The translations under genes and the position numbers were made by a program. The notes under the pieces were generated by a model. It had not been told where the DNA came from. It did not search any database and saw only the letters and a list, made by a program, of their open reading frames with translations. From the NCBI GenBank assembly GCA_037414955.1, contig JBBEWH010000011.1, positions 1-64,000 on the forward strand: a DNA stretch of 64,000 nt, written 5' to 3'. This DNA is from Phytohabitans sp037414955. Lineage in GTDB: Bacteria > Actinomycetota > Actinomycetes > Mycobacteriales > Micromonosporaceae. This document shows, one piece after another, positions 54,453 to 63,146 of this stretch. The first letter of the stretch is position 1; every line of letters begins with the position of its first letter.

Positions 54453-55028
54453 ATGGGACATTCCCAGCACTATCCACCTGGTGGGAGGTCCAAGGCGACC
54501 GGGCCCGGCACCGCCCGGCCGAGCGAGCCTCCTGCGGGTTCGCCCGACGGCATGTCGAAGGGGCCGGCGAGTCGGCGCCCGACGAGGGCTGACCCGAATG
54601 CTGTCCCGGTGACCGGACGCCGGACTCGGCAACGCGACGCGGTAATAGCGATGCTGCGAGATCTTGACGGATTTCGGACGGTTCGCGAAATCCACCTGGC
54701 GTTGCGTGGGCGGGGAGACCGCGTCGGCCTGACGACGGTCTACCGCATCCTGCAGATCCTCGTCGACCTGGGCGAGGTCGACGTTGTGCGGTCGGATGCG
54801 GGCGACGGCCTCTATCGGCTATGTGGCGCCGAACATCATCATCACCTCATGTGCCGCTCCTGCGGCTGGACGGTGGAGGTTCGTGGTCCGACGGTGGAGT
54901 CGTGGGCCGACCGGATCGCTGACGAATACGGCTTTACCGATGTCGGGCATAGTTTGGAGATCGTCGGCACCTGCGCGAGATGCGCTGCTCAGGAGCCGGA
55001 TGAGGGGAGTGCTGGAGGTCCTTTGTAG
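54453..55028 (+). CDS. Zur-family regulator with N-terminal extension (paralogue of the gene at 19215)
   Basis: Repressor of 191 residues. The first 60 residues are an extension (MGHSQHYPPGGRSK, RPSEPPAGS) shared with the protein at 19215. The Fur core follows: VGLTTVYRILQILVDLGEVDVV, EHHHHLMCRSCGWTVEVRGP, DVGHSLEIVGTCARC, and a short acidic tail. All zinc-regulator marks are kept, so it is probably active. A second extended copy suggests that the island carries its own zinc circuit beside a canonical Zur. The role of the basic, Pro-rich extension is unknown; extra DNA contact or partner binding are options. Confidence 0.85.
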   Translation: MGHSQHYPPGGRSKATGPGTARPSEPPAGSPDGMSKGPASRRPTRADPNAVPVTGRRTRQRDAVIAMLRDLDGFRTVREIHLALRGRGDRVGLTTVYRILQILVDLGEVDVVRSDAGDGLYRLCGAEHHHHLMCRSCGWTVEVRGPTVESWADRIADEYGFTDVGHSLEIVGTCARCAAQEPDEGSAGGPL

Positions 55029-55193
55029 GTGGTCCGCAGTGGGATGATCGAGGGCCTCCGTACATAGAATTGGGTCCCATTGTCGTCTGTGAACGCCTGG
55101 AGCCGACTCGTCAATCTTGGTCGAGTCGGGTCCGTGCCCGGTGACTGGGGGAAACGTGGGACGGAATCGGCGGACGGGCTGGGTCTGGTGGCC

Positions 55194-55919
55194 ATGCGTG
55201 TGCTGATCTGCGACGAGCAGAAGCTGGTGCTGACCGGGCTCCGCAGCATCCTCGCGCACGAGCCTGACATCGAGGTGGTGAGCGAGGCACGCACCGCCGC
55301 CGAGGCGATCGAGGTGGCGCGGACCCAGCGTCCCGAGATCGTCCTGCTGGGCGTACCGCTGCCCAATCTCGACTTGGTACGAGTCGTCCGGCGGATTACC
55401 GCGCCGAACGCCGAACGCGCGCCCCAAGTGATCGTCATGGGTTCCGAGAAGGACGAGGACGACGTGCTGGCCGCGCTGCGCGCCGGGGCCCGCGGTGCGG
55501 TCGACCGGAACTGCGCACCGGGCGAGCTGCTGCGCGATCTGCGGGCGGTGGCGGCCGGGAACGCCGCCCTGACGCCGTCGATGGCGGGCCGGTTGATCGA
55601 ATTCGCGCAGCGCGCGTTACCCATCGCGGCCGATCCGCCGGCGCAGGTGAGCACGCTGACCGACCGCGAGCGCGAGGTGCTGGCGCTCGTCGCACGCGGC
55701 CTGGACGACACGGAGATCGCGGGAATTCTCTGGATTTCGAAGGCGACCGTACGCTCGCACATGCACCATGTGCTGGGAAAGCTGGGGCTGCCCAGCCGCG
55801 CCCACGCGGTGGCGTTCTACTACCAGCAGGGTCTGATGGAGTACGCGTTCGTTCGTGACTGTGGGTCATGTCAATGCGCCAAATGTGGAGCGTTGCTAGG
55901 GGCGGGCCAACGCCAGTAG
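55194..55919 (+). CDS. LuxR-type regulator with degenerate receiver and Cys-rich tail
   Basis: Protein of 241 residues in the NarL layout: receiver-like domain (1-125) and LuxR helix-turn-helix (about 150-215, LTDREREVLALVARGLDDTEIA). The receiver lacks the phospho-acceptor Asp: the strand reads IVLLGVPLPNLD where VLLDVxxP is expected, and the conserved Lys region reads AVDRNC. The C-terminus carries CGSCQCAKCG, a CxxCxCxxC cluster that is not part of the family. No kinase gene is adjacent. It lies upstream of the peptide/YcaO genes and may respond to metal or redox state rather than phosphorylation (inference). ATG 55194 has only a weak ribosome site; GTG 55188 is possible. Confidence 0.82.
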   Translation: MRVLICDEQKLVLTGLRSILAHEPDIEVVSEARTAAEAIEVARTQRPEIVLLGVPLPNLDLVRVVRRITAPNAERAPQVIVMGSEKDEDDVLAALRAGARGAVDRNCAPGELLRDLRAVAAGNAALTPSMAGRLIEFAQRALPIAADPPAQVSTLTDREREVLALVARGLDDTEIAGILWISKATVRSHMHHVLGKLGLPSRAHAVAFYYQQGLMEYAFVRDCGSCQCAKCGALLGAGQRQ

Positions 55920-55967
55920 GAGGCGGGGCCGGCGTCTTCCATGTTCGTCGACGTCCGTGCCCCCACA

Positions 55968-55984
55968 GGAGTGGACGACACTCC
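55968..55984. promoter_or_regulatory. inverted repeat upstream of the peptide gene
   Basis: GGAGTG-GACGA-CACTCC, perfect 6-base arms with a 5-base spacer, 150 bases before the peptide ATG and 49 bases after the LuxR-type gene. Size and place fit an operator for that regulator. Confidence 0.4.
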
Positions 55985-56134
55985 AGGTCCCCCTCACTAG
56001 CATCGTTCGTGTGGAAGCCGACGGGGGAATCGACTAAATCCCAAGGGATGTCATAGCCGGCCGGCTGTCGAAAGATCAGCCCCCAGTCACTTCTGCCCAG
56101 TTGGCAAACGGTGAATCGCAGAGGGGGTGAACCC

Positions 56135-56230
56135 ATGATCAAGCGAGTCGTCGTCAAGCGCGTCGCCAAGATGCTCGCGCCGCACAACCACCACGCGACG
56201 TTGGCCCCGACGTTCAAGTGGAGCAAGTAA
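56135..56230 (+). CDS. candidate precursor peptide for the YcaO enzyme (31 residues)
   Basis: Short gene with a strong ribosome site (GAGGGGGTG, six bases before ATG) and a TAA stop, 90 bases before the YcaO gene. The first 14 residues form a basic amphipathic leader-like helix (MIKRVVVKRVAKML). The rest is His-rich and ends in three tetrads, HHAT-LAPT-FKWS-K, so the only three Ser/Thr residues (22, 26, 30) are spaced exactly by four. There is no Cys. YcaO cyclodehydratases turn Ser/Thr/Cys into azolines, and three His plus azolines could make a metal site. The assignment as substrate is inference from position and pattern. Confidence 0.6.
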   Translation: MIKRVVVKRVAKMLAPHNHHATLAPTFKWSK

Positions 56231-56320
56231 TCACCACAGGGGTTTCTCTGAATTGGGTCCGGAGGCTGCATTTGTCGGTCTCCGGACTCATTCCCGAACG
56301 CACAACGTACGGAGGCAGCC

Positions 56321-58591
56321 GTGCCAGTGGACACCAAACTATCCGCAGATACGCGCGGGCCGCGGCTGGTCCACGCCGAGGTCCGTCCGCTCGGTCAGGA
56401 CGAGTGCCTGGTCGTCGCGCCAAGCGGCGCGCTATTCGAGATCGCCGCCCGGCCCTCCATAGTGGAGGAGCTACTGACGCGCTGCGACGGCACCGTCCCG
56501 CTTGACGCTCTGGCCGCCGACTCCCCCGACCCCGAGGGGTACCGGGAGATCCTGACCGAGCTGCTGGAAAGTGGCTGCCTGGTCCACGCGGAACGCCCGG
56601 ACGCCGACGCGCACTGGGCCCGCTTCGCGGGCCGGGACCTCGACGCCGACCGGCCGGCCCGCACCACGCTGGTGCTGCTCGGTGACGCCCCGCTGCTCGA
56701 CCTCCTCGCCAGTATCGATGTCGCCGGTCATTTCCGGACCGTGCTGCGGACCACCCGCGACGATCTCGCCGCGACGCTGGATCGGGAGTGCGGCGACGTG
56801 CTTGTGGTCGCCGTGCGCGACCGCATCGACGCCGATCTGCTGATCTGGCTGAACGACCTGTGCGCCGAGCGGGGGGTGCGCTGGTCCCAGTTCCACCTGG
56901 CACAGGGGCATGGCTTCGCCGGTCCCGCCATCGTGCCGGGGCGTACGCCGGACTATCGCGACCTGCTCGCCCGGCGGCTCACCGCTGCCGAACGGGTGGA
57001 GTTGCACGAGGCGCTGCTCGCCGCCATCGCGTTCGGGCACGGCTACCTGCCGCCGACCGCGGAACTCGTCTGGATGTTGAGCTGCTTCCTGATCGATCTT
57101 GAGCGCGATCTGGTGGGGGCCGCGACGGCCAGCTGGGCCGAGATGGAGCTCGACCCGGTCGAGATGTCGGTGGTCCGGCACCCGGTCCTGCCGCTGCCGG
57201 ACCGCCCGGTGGAGGATGACACGCCGGTGGCCGACGAGCGGATACTGGTCGACGCGCGCACCGGGTTGATCACTGGCCTGCCCCGGTTCCCTCACCACGA
57301 GTCCATCCCGTCGCGGTTGGTCACGATCCAGAGCAACGTCGCGGACATGCGGCGCGTTTACACCTGGGCGAACAACACGGTGTGCGGAGGCAGCAAGTTC
57401 GACGACCCGCGCTCGGCGGAGATGTCCTCGATCGGTGAGGCGGTCGAGCGGTACTGCGGCAACTGCGTGACCAGCAAGGTCGACGTGCGGGAGGCGTCGT
57501 ACGAGCAGCTCGTCGCCGCTGGGCAGTACGCCGTCGACCCCAGCCGGCTGGTGCTGTACTCGGACCGCCTCTACGACTCGCCAGGGTTCCCGTTCGTCCG
57601 GTTCACGCCGGACCTGGTGACCCACTGGGTGCGCGGCACGTCGCTGACCGCGCAGCGGCCGGTGTGGATCCCGGCGAGCCTCGTTTACGTGAACTGGTAC
57701 ATGGACCAGTACGCGGACGCCCCGGCGACCAACTATCTCTACTACCCCGGCATCGCCGCCGGCCCCGACCTGGAGTGGGCGCTGGCCTCCGGCCTCGAGG
57801 AGATCGTGGAGCGGGACGCCACCATGATCTGGTGGCACAACCGGCAGCCGCTGCCCAGAGTCCGTATGACCGACGAACTGGCCGCGATCTGGGCGGGCAC
57901 GCCGCTGGCCCACGGTCAGCGGCCCTCGCTGATCTACCTGGAGAACGAGTTCAACATCCCGGTCATGGCCGGCGTGCTGGAGAAGCCCGACGAGGGCCTG
58001 CTCAACGTCGGCTTCGCGGCCCGCAACGATCCGGTCGAGGCGGCCCGCAAGGCGTGGACTGAGGCGATTACGCTGCAGGACGGCAGCCGCGACCTGGACA
58101 ACCCGAACGGCCTGACCAGGAACGCGCTGGCGGAGGGCTGGGTGAGCCTGACGCTGCAGCCGTGGCGGGAGGACCGCAGATACCTGGATTCGTACGCCCC
58201 CGACTTCCACGACGTGGACGACCTGATGTGCCAGCAGCAGGTCTTCCTCGATCCGCGCGCCGCCGACATCGTGCGGCCCTGGCTGGACACGCCGGTGACG
58301 CGGTCGATGGCCGAGGTGCCGAGCCTGCCGGATCGCTCGCTCGCGACATACCAGCGGCTCATCGAGGCCCGCGGGTACGAGATCGTCTACGCCGACCTGA
58401 CCACACAGGACGTCGCGAAGGCAGGCTTCCACGTGGCCCGGGTGATCGTCCCGGGGCTGGTGCCCAACTCGCCGGCCGCCTTCCCGTTCCTGGGTAACCG
58501 GCGCATCCAGGATGCGGCGGTGCAGCTCGGCTGGCGTACCGAGCCGCTGGCCGAGGAGGACCTGAACTACTTCCCCCTGCCGCACGCGTAG
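56321..58591 (+). CDS. fused leader-binding / ThiF-like / YcaO cyclodehydratase
   Basis: Protein of 756 residues with the architecture of fused azoline-forming cyclodehydratases (TruD/PatD size). Residues about 15-90 look like the winged-helix peptide-recognition element, about 100-290 like the catalytically silent E1/ThiF part (GPAIVPGRTPDYRDLLARRL), and about 320-756 are the ATP-using YcaO domain. Its ATP-site motifs are SSIGEAVERYCGN and ALASGLEEIVERDATMIWW; the end is Pro-rich (FPLPHA). The reaction would be phosphorylation of a backbone amide and loss of water to form an azoline. GTG start after GGAGG. No SagB-type dehydrogenase, TfuA or protease lies nearby, so unoxidised azolines are expected. 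Confidence 0.88.
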   Translation: MPVDTKLSADTRGPRLVHAEVRPLGQDECLVVAPSGALFEIAARPSIVEELLTRCDGTVPLDALAADSPDPEGYREILTELLESGCLVHAERPDADAHWARFAGRDLDADRPARTTLVLLGDAPLLDLLASIDVAGHFRTVLRTTRDDLAATLDRECGDVLVVAVRDRIDADLLIWLNDLCAERGVRWSQFHLAQGHGFAGPAIVPGRTPDYRDLLARRLTAAERVELHEALLAAIAFGHGYLPPTAELVWMLSCFLIDLERDLVGAATASWAEMELDPVEMSVVRHPVLPLPDRPVEDDTPVADERILVDARTGLITGLPRFPHHESIPSRLVTIQSNVADMRRVYTWANNTVCGGSKFDDPRSAEMSSIGEAVERYCGNCVTSKVDVREASYEQLVAAGQYAVDPSRLVLYSDRLYDSPGFPFVRFTPDLVTHWVRGTSLTAQRPVWIPASLVYVNWYMDQYADAPATNYLYYPGIAAGPDLEWALASGLEEIVERDATMIWWHNRQPLPRVRMTDELAAIWAGTPLAHGQRPSLIYLENEFNIPVMAGVLEKPDEGLLNVGFAARNDPVEAARKAWTEAITLQDGSRDLDNPNGLTRNALAEGWVSLTLQPWREDRRYLDSYAPDFHDVDDLMCQQQVFLDPRAADIVRPWLDTPVTRSMAEVPSLPDRSLATYQRLIEARGYEIVYADLTTQDVAKAGFHVARVIVPGLVPNSPAAFPFLGNRRIQDAAVQLGWRTEPLAEEDLNYFPLPHA

Positions 58592-58610
58592 CGGCCGGTA
58601 TCCACGTCTT

Positions 58611-58657
58611 CGCAGGCCGGTCGCGCGACCTCGCCTTGGTCGCGCGGCCGGCCTGCG
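58611..58657 (+). terminator. hairpin terminator after the YcaO gene
   Basis: Arms of 20 bases (58611-58630 and 58638-58657) pair with a single G-U and leave a 7-base loop, 20 bases after the YcaO stop. It separates the peptide/YcaO pair from the transporter genes. Confidence 0.75.
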
Positions 58658-58670
58658 ACTCTGCGTCAAC

Positions 58671-58746
58671 GATCTTGGCGGCAATGACAGATCTTGGCGG
58701 CAATGACAGAGATCTTGGCGGAATGACAGATCTTGGCGGAATGACA
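58671..58746. repeat. four tandem copies of an 18-19 base unit
   Basis: Units start at 58671, 58690, 58711 and 58729. The first two read GATCTTGGCGGCAATGACA and the last two lack one C (GATCTTGGCGGAATGACA); a GA dinucleotide separates units 2 and 3. The array lies between the terminator and the TTG of the binding-protein gene, so it could be a clustered operator or a slippage product. Confidence 0.85.
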
Positions 58747-58834
58747 ATCTTTTTGATTTCCGGGAACTGGTGGCGCCGTCATCCCGACTAACGGATTGCC
58801 CGGCACGGATCGATCGCCACACAGGAGGTCCAGG

Positions 58835-60394
58835 TTGTCTTGGGAGCGCGCTCCATCCGCCTTTCGGCTGGTCGCCGTCGCGGTTCTCACGCTCGTCCTG
58901 TCGCTGCAGGCCGGTTGCACCAACGACGCCGGTGCGCACAGCCGCGCGGAGATCCTGCGGTTGAGCGTTCCCGAGTCCCGGCCCTCGCTCCAGCCAACCG
59001 GATTCCTCGGTTATTCGATCGCGAGCTACGGCATCGGCGAGCAACTGGTGCGGCCCCGGTCAGACGGTTCGATGGTCCCGTGGCTGCTGGAGTCGTTCAA
59101 CCGCACCAATCCGACTACCTGGTCGCTGCGGTTGCGTCCTGGCATCCGGTTCCACAATGGAGCAGCCGTGGACGCGGCCGCTGTGGTCGCGGCGCTGGAA
59201 CGCCAGGCCAAGGACAGCTTTCGCACCGACGCGCTGACCACCGGCAAGCTGCGGGCGACCGGTCCGTTGGAGATCACGCTGACCACACCCACGCCGACCG
59301 CGACCGTGCCGGAAGACCTGGGCGGCGTCTATCGATACTACGTCGTCTACGACGTGGCGGCGGCCGATCGCGCCGGCCGAGACGAAGGAAAGCTCGTCGA
59401 CGCGGGCATCTACACCGGACCGTTCCGGCCGACGGCGAACGACGGGCGGCGGATCACCGCGACCCGCTTCGACGGGTACTGGGGGCAAGCGCCGCCGTGG
59501 TCCGGCCTGGAGATCATTCCTATGCCCGACCCGCAGGCCCGGCTGTCGGCGGTACGCAGCGGCGAGGCCGACGTCGCACTGGCCCCGCCGGCAGAGGCGG
59601 CCGTCATGGTCGAGGGTGATCACCGCCTCGAGTACCGGGCCGCCGACCTGCCCAACCACGCGGTCTACGCGCAGTTCAACGCGGCCCGCCCGCCGTTCGA
59701 CGACGAGGTGGTCCGGCGTGCGTTCGTCCTAGGGATCGACTACCAGCGGCTCGCCCGCGATGTGGCCGGCGGGCGGGTATACACGCCGGCGCGCGGTCTC
59801 TACCCGGACGGCCTGCCGTTCACGGTGTACACCCAGCGCACGGATACCGGAGCGGCGGCGGCCATCCTCGACGGTGCCGGCTGGCGGCCCGGGCCGGACG
59901 GCGTCCGGGTCAGGAACGGCCAGCGCCTGCGGGTCACTTACCTGCACGAGTCGAGCCGGCCCGAGCACGAGTCCGTGGGCCTGAGCCTGCACGACCAGCT
60001 CCGGCCGCTCGGCTTCGACGTGGCGCTCACCCCGGTGGAAGACGCGTACGACAACGAGAGCTGGCCGGCCGAGTGGTCGATCACCGCGGTATCGCTGACC
60101 CTGGACGGCAATGCCCCCGCGGAGGTGATCGGCGGCTGGCTGAGTCACGATGGGCTGAACTTCGGCAAGATCTCGGACGCCCGGTTGGACCGGCTCGTCG
60201 ACGACCTGCGCCGTACCGATCCGCCGCAACGCCACCAGCTGCTGCGGGACGTGCAGCGGCTGGTGGCCGACCGTGCGTACGCGACGGTGCTCGCCTTCCG
60301 GCCCACCGACGTGGTGGTCCGGTCCGGGTTCGACACGTTCCGGCCCGACGAGCAGTTCCTGTTCTTCACCCCCACGTCGCCGGCCGGCGGGTGA
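58835..60394 (+). CDS. peptide/nickel-type ABC substrate-binding lipoprotein 2
   Basis: Binding lipoprotein of 519 residues, family 5. Signal peptide with lipobox ending LQAGC; then LRLRPGIRFHNGAAVDAAAVVAALE, GIYTGPFRPT and RRAFVLGIDYQRLA, all family marks. TTG 58835 is chosen because AGGAGGTCCAGG precedes it directly and the signal peptide then begins properly. It heads a five-gene importer operon with overlapping or adjacent genes, placed after the YcaO gene. It differs from the binding protein at 34838, so the two importers probably recognise different ligands: one the NRPS product, the other perhaps the peptide or its metal complex (inference). Confidence 0.88.
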   Translation: MSWERAPSAFRLVAVAVLTLVLSLQAGCTNDAGAHSRAEILRLSVPESRPSLQPTGFLGYSIASYGIGEQLVRPRSDGSMVPWLLESFNRTNPTTWSLRLRPGIRFHNGAAVDAAAVVAALERQAKDSFRTDALTTGKLRATGPLEITLTTPTPTATVPEDLGGVYRYYVVYDVAAADRAGRDEGKLVDAGIYTGPFRPTANDGRRITATRFDGYWGQAPPWSGLEIIPMPDPQARLSAVRSGEADVALAPPAEAAVMVEGDHRLEYRAADLPNHAVYAQFNAARPPFDDEVVRRAFVLGIDYQRLARDVAGGRVYTPARGLYPDGLPFTVYTQRTDTGAAAAILDGAGWRPGPDGVRVRNGQRLRVTYLHESSRPEHESVGLSLHDQLRPLGFDVALTPVEDAYDNESWPAEWSITAVSLTLDGNAPAEVIGGWLSHDGLNFGKISDARLDRLVDDLRRTDPPQRHQLLRDVQRLVADRAYATVLAFRPTDVVVRSGFDTFRPDEQFLFFTPTSPAGG

Positions 60395-60397
60395 CAC

Positions 60398-61378
60398 GTG
60401 GCCACTCGTGTCGAGACCGCCAGGGCGACGCGACGCTATCCGGGCATGGCCGTGCTGCGACGGCTGGCGCAGGCTGTATCGACCGCGCTGGCCGCCAGCG
60501 CGGTCGTATGGATGATGCTGCCGCTCGCGCCCGGCGATCCCGCCCGGCGGTACCTGCAGCAGCGGCACGTGCTCGCGCCGACCGAGGAGCAACTCGCCGC
60601 GGCCCGCGCGGAGCTTGGGCTGGACCGACCGCTTCCGGCGCAGTACGTGGACTGGCTCGGCGGCGTCCTGCGTGGCGACCTCGGCACCTCCACCCGCTCC
60701 GGCCTGCCGGTCACCGACGTCCTGGCCGAGCGGTTTCCGCCCACCATCCTGCTCACCGTCATGACCGCGCTGCTCGCGCTGGCGGTCGCGGTGCCCGCCG
60801 CGCTGGTGAGCGCGGCGTACGTCGGGCGGTGGCCGGACGCCGCCACCCGGCTGCTGGCGACGTTCGGCGCGGCGGCGCCGTCCTTCCTGGTGGGACTCGT
60901 GTTGATCGAGATCGTGGTGATTCGCTTGGGGGTCGGCTCGGTGATCTCCGATGGCGGCTGGCGGGGGGTGTGGCTGCCTGCGGCCACCATGGCGCTGTTC
61001 CCGGCCGCGCGCTGGTCGCGGCTGCTGCGCTCGGGACTGCTCGACGCGCTGCACTCGGGGTACGCGATGGTGGCAGCAGCCCGTGGGGCGAGCCCGGCAC
61101 GGATCCTGCTGCGACACGCCTTGCCGAACGCGGCGGGGCCGTTCCTCGTCGCCGTGGCACTCACCCTCGGCATCCTGCTCGGTGGCGTCGCGGTGGTGGA
61201 GGCGGTGTTCTCCTGGCCCGGCATCGGCCAGGAGGTGGTCCAGGCGGTGACCGCCCGCGACCTGCCGGTGATTCAGGGATTCGCGCTGGTGAGCGCGCTG
61301 ATCTGGGTCTGCGTCAGCCTTACCGTCGACCTGGCGGTACTGCTGCTGGACCCACGCCTGCGGCGGGGGGTCGGATGA
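60398..61378 (+). CDS. peptide/nickel-type ABC permease 2 (DppB-like)
   Basis: Permease of 326 residues with six helices: MMLPLAPGDPARRYLQQ after helix 1, LGGVLRGDLGTSTRSGLPV in the outer loop and the coupling segment ARGASPARILLRHALPNAAGPFL. GTG start three bases after the previous stop. The end overlaps the next gene by 4 bases. Confidence 0.9.
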   Translation: MATRVETARATRRYPGMAVLRRLAQAVSTALAASAVVWMMLPLAPGDPARRYLQQRHVLAPTEEQLAAARAELGLDRPLPAQYVDWLGGVLRGDLGTSTRSGLPVTDVLAERFPPTILLTVMTALLALAVAVPAALVSAAYVGRWPDAATRLLATFGAAAPSFLVGLVLIEIVVIRLGVGSVISDGGWRGVWLPAATMALFPAARWSRLLRSGLLDALHSGYAMVAAARGASPARILLRHALPNAAGPFLVAVALTLGILLGGVAVVEAVFSWPGIGQEVVQAVTARDLPVIQGFALVSALIWVCVSLTVDLAVLLLDPRLRRGVG

Positions 61379-62232
61379 GCGGCATGGCGGCCTCTGTCTC
61401 CGTGCCGCGCGGACCGGCCGCGCGCCTGCTGCGGCACCGCACCGCTCGGGCGGGCCTGATCCTGCTGGCCGGATTCCTGCTCGCTGTCTACCTGGGACCT
61501 GTGGTGTGGCCGGGCGATCCGGACGCGCTCGACCAGGCGCAGGCGCTGCACAGCCCGAGCTGGTCCCATCCGCTCGGCACCGACCAGTACGGCCGGGACC
61601 AGTTGGCGCGGCTGCTGGATGGCGGCCGGCGTTCGCTGGAGGCCACCGCGCTCGTGCTGGCGCTGAGCGTGGCGATCGGCCTGGCCGTCGGCGTGCTGGC
61701 CGGAATCGCCGGCGGTCTGGTGGACGCGCTGGCCATGCGGCTGGTCGACGTGATGTTGTCGATCCCAGGCATGGTCCTCACACTGGCGTTGCTGGGCGCG
61801 CTGGGTCCGGGCTTCGTCAATCTGATGGTTGCCCTGGTGATCACCACCTGGCCGCCGTACGCCCGGATCTGCCGCGGCATCGTGCTCGGCGGACGGCAGC
61901 GGCTCGACGTGGTCAGCGCCCGGCTGGCCGGGATCGGCTGGGTGCGCGCCGCCGCCACGCACCTGCTGCCCGCGGCGGCCACGCAGGTGCTGGTGGTGGC
62001 GACCATCGACATCGGACATACGATAATCGCGATCGCCGGGCTGTCGTTTCTTGGGCTGGGCGTGCAGCAGCCGGCTGCCGAATGGGGCGCGATGCTGTCC
62101 AGCGCCCGGCTCTATCTGGCCCAGGCACCGTGGCTCCTTATCCCCGCCGCGGCGATCAGCCTGGTGGTGTTGGCCGCCAACCTCACCGGCGAGGCGTTGA
62201 CCGACTCGTCCGATCCGCGGAGGGCCCGGTGA
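61375..62232 (+). CDS. peptide/nickel-type ABC permease 2 (DppC-like)
   Basis: Permease of 285 residues: SHPLGTDQYGRDQLARLLDGGRRSL, the second-subunit hallmark, then LVDVMLSIPGMVLTLALLGALG and LSFLGLGVQQPAAEWGAML. Overlaps both neighbours by 4 bases, so it is made in step with the other subunits. Confidence 0.92.
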   Translation: MSGMAASVSVPRGPAARLLRHRTARAGLILLAGFLLAVYLGPVVWPGDPDALDQAQALHSPSWSHPLGTDQYGRDQLARLLDGGRRSLEATALVLALSVAIGLAVGVLAGIAGGLVDALAMRLVDVMLSIPGMVLTLALLGALGPGFVNLMVALVITTWPPYARICRGIVLGGRQRLDVVSARLAGIGWVRAAATHLLPAAATQVLVVATIDIGHTIIAIAGLSFLGLGVQQPAAEWGAMLSSARLYLAQAPWLLIPAAAISLVVLAANLTGEALTDSSDPRRAR

Positions 62233-63146
62233 GCACGCCCGGCCTGGTGATCGAAGGGCTGAACGTCACCTATCGGACCGGCGTACGGGCGGTGCGGGAG
62301 CTGAGCCTTTCGATCGCGGCCGGCGAGGCGTTGGCGTTGGTGGGGGAGTCCGGGTGCGGCAAGTCCTCGGTCGTGCACGCGGTGCTCGGCCTGCTGCCGC
62401 GCGGTGCCCGGGTCAGCGGTTCGATCCGGGTCGCCGGCCACGAGGCGGTGGGTGCGCCGGATCGCGAGATGCGCCGCCTGCGCGGGCTCGTCGTGGGTTA
62501 CGTGCCGCAGGATCCGTTCGCCGCGTTCGACCCACTGCGACGGGTCGGCCATCACGTCGCCGAAGCCTGGCGAGTACACGGCCGCCGGCCCGAGCGGGGC
62601 GAGGTGGCGCGGTTGTTGGGAGAGCATGGCATCCCGGATCCCGCGCGGCGGCTGCGACAGTGGCCGCACCAGTGGAGCGGTGGGATGCTGCAGCGCGCCA
62701 CGGTGGCCGCCGCGACGGCGCACCGGCCGCCGCTGATCGTGGCCGACGAACCCACCAGCGCGCTGGACACCGACCGGGCCCACGCGGTCCTCGCCGATCT
62801 GCGTCGCTCCGACGCCAGCCTTCTGCTGGTCAGCCATGACCTTCCGCTGGTGGCCAAGCACGCGGATCGGGTGGCGGTGTGCTACGCGGGCGCGGTGGTG
62901 GAGACGGGTCCGGCCGCTTCGGTGCTCGGCGCGGCGCGGCACCCGTACACGAAGGCGCTGCTGGCCGCGGTACCCGAGCCCGGCGCCGGCCTGCCGGTGC
63001 CGCTGCCCGGCTCCCCGCCGCTGACCGGCGCGGAGGTGTCCGGCTGCGCGTTCGCGCCGCGCTGCCCGCTGGCGGCCGAGCGCTGCGGGCAGGAGGCTCC
63101 GGTACTTGCCGGCGGGGTGGCCTGCTGGGCGGCGGGCGATGGCTGA
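62229..63146 (+). CDS. peptide/nickel-type ABC ATPase (DppD-like)
   Basis: ATPase of 305 residues: GESGCGKSS, Q-loop GYVPQDPFAAFDPL, signature WSGGMLQR, Walker B LIVADEPTSALD and the switch VSHD. The C-terminal tail has the family zinc-ribbon-like stretch CAFAPRCPLAAERC, typical of oligopeptide-transporter ATPases. GTG start overlaps the permease stop. The end overlaps the second ATPase by 8 bases. Confidence 0.92.
   Translation: MSTPGLVIEGLNVTYRTGVRAVRELSLSIAAGEALALVGESGCGKSSVVHAVLGLLPRGARVSGSIRVAGHEAVGAPDREMRRLRGLVVGYVPQDPFAAFDPLRRVGHHVAEAWRVHGRRPERGEVARLLGEHGIPDPARRLRQWPHQWSGGMLQRATVAAATAHRPPLIVADEPTSALDTDRAHAVLADLRRSDASLLLVSHDLPLVAKHADRVAVCYAGAVVETGPAASVLGAARHPYTKALLAAVPEPGAGLPVPLPGSPPLTGAEVSGCAFAPRCPLAAERCGQEAPVLAGGVACWAAGDG

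Noticed and set aside
55435..56337. 300-codon minus-strand frame covering the peptide gene
   Set aside because: It spans the LuxR-type gene and the peptide in antisense with no domain; the peptide has its own ribosome site and precedes a matching enzyme.
58671..58746. CRISPR-like array
   Set aside because: The repeats are directly adjacent without spacers and there are no cas genes; it is a plain tandem repeat.
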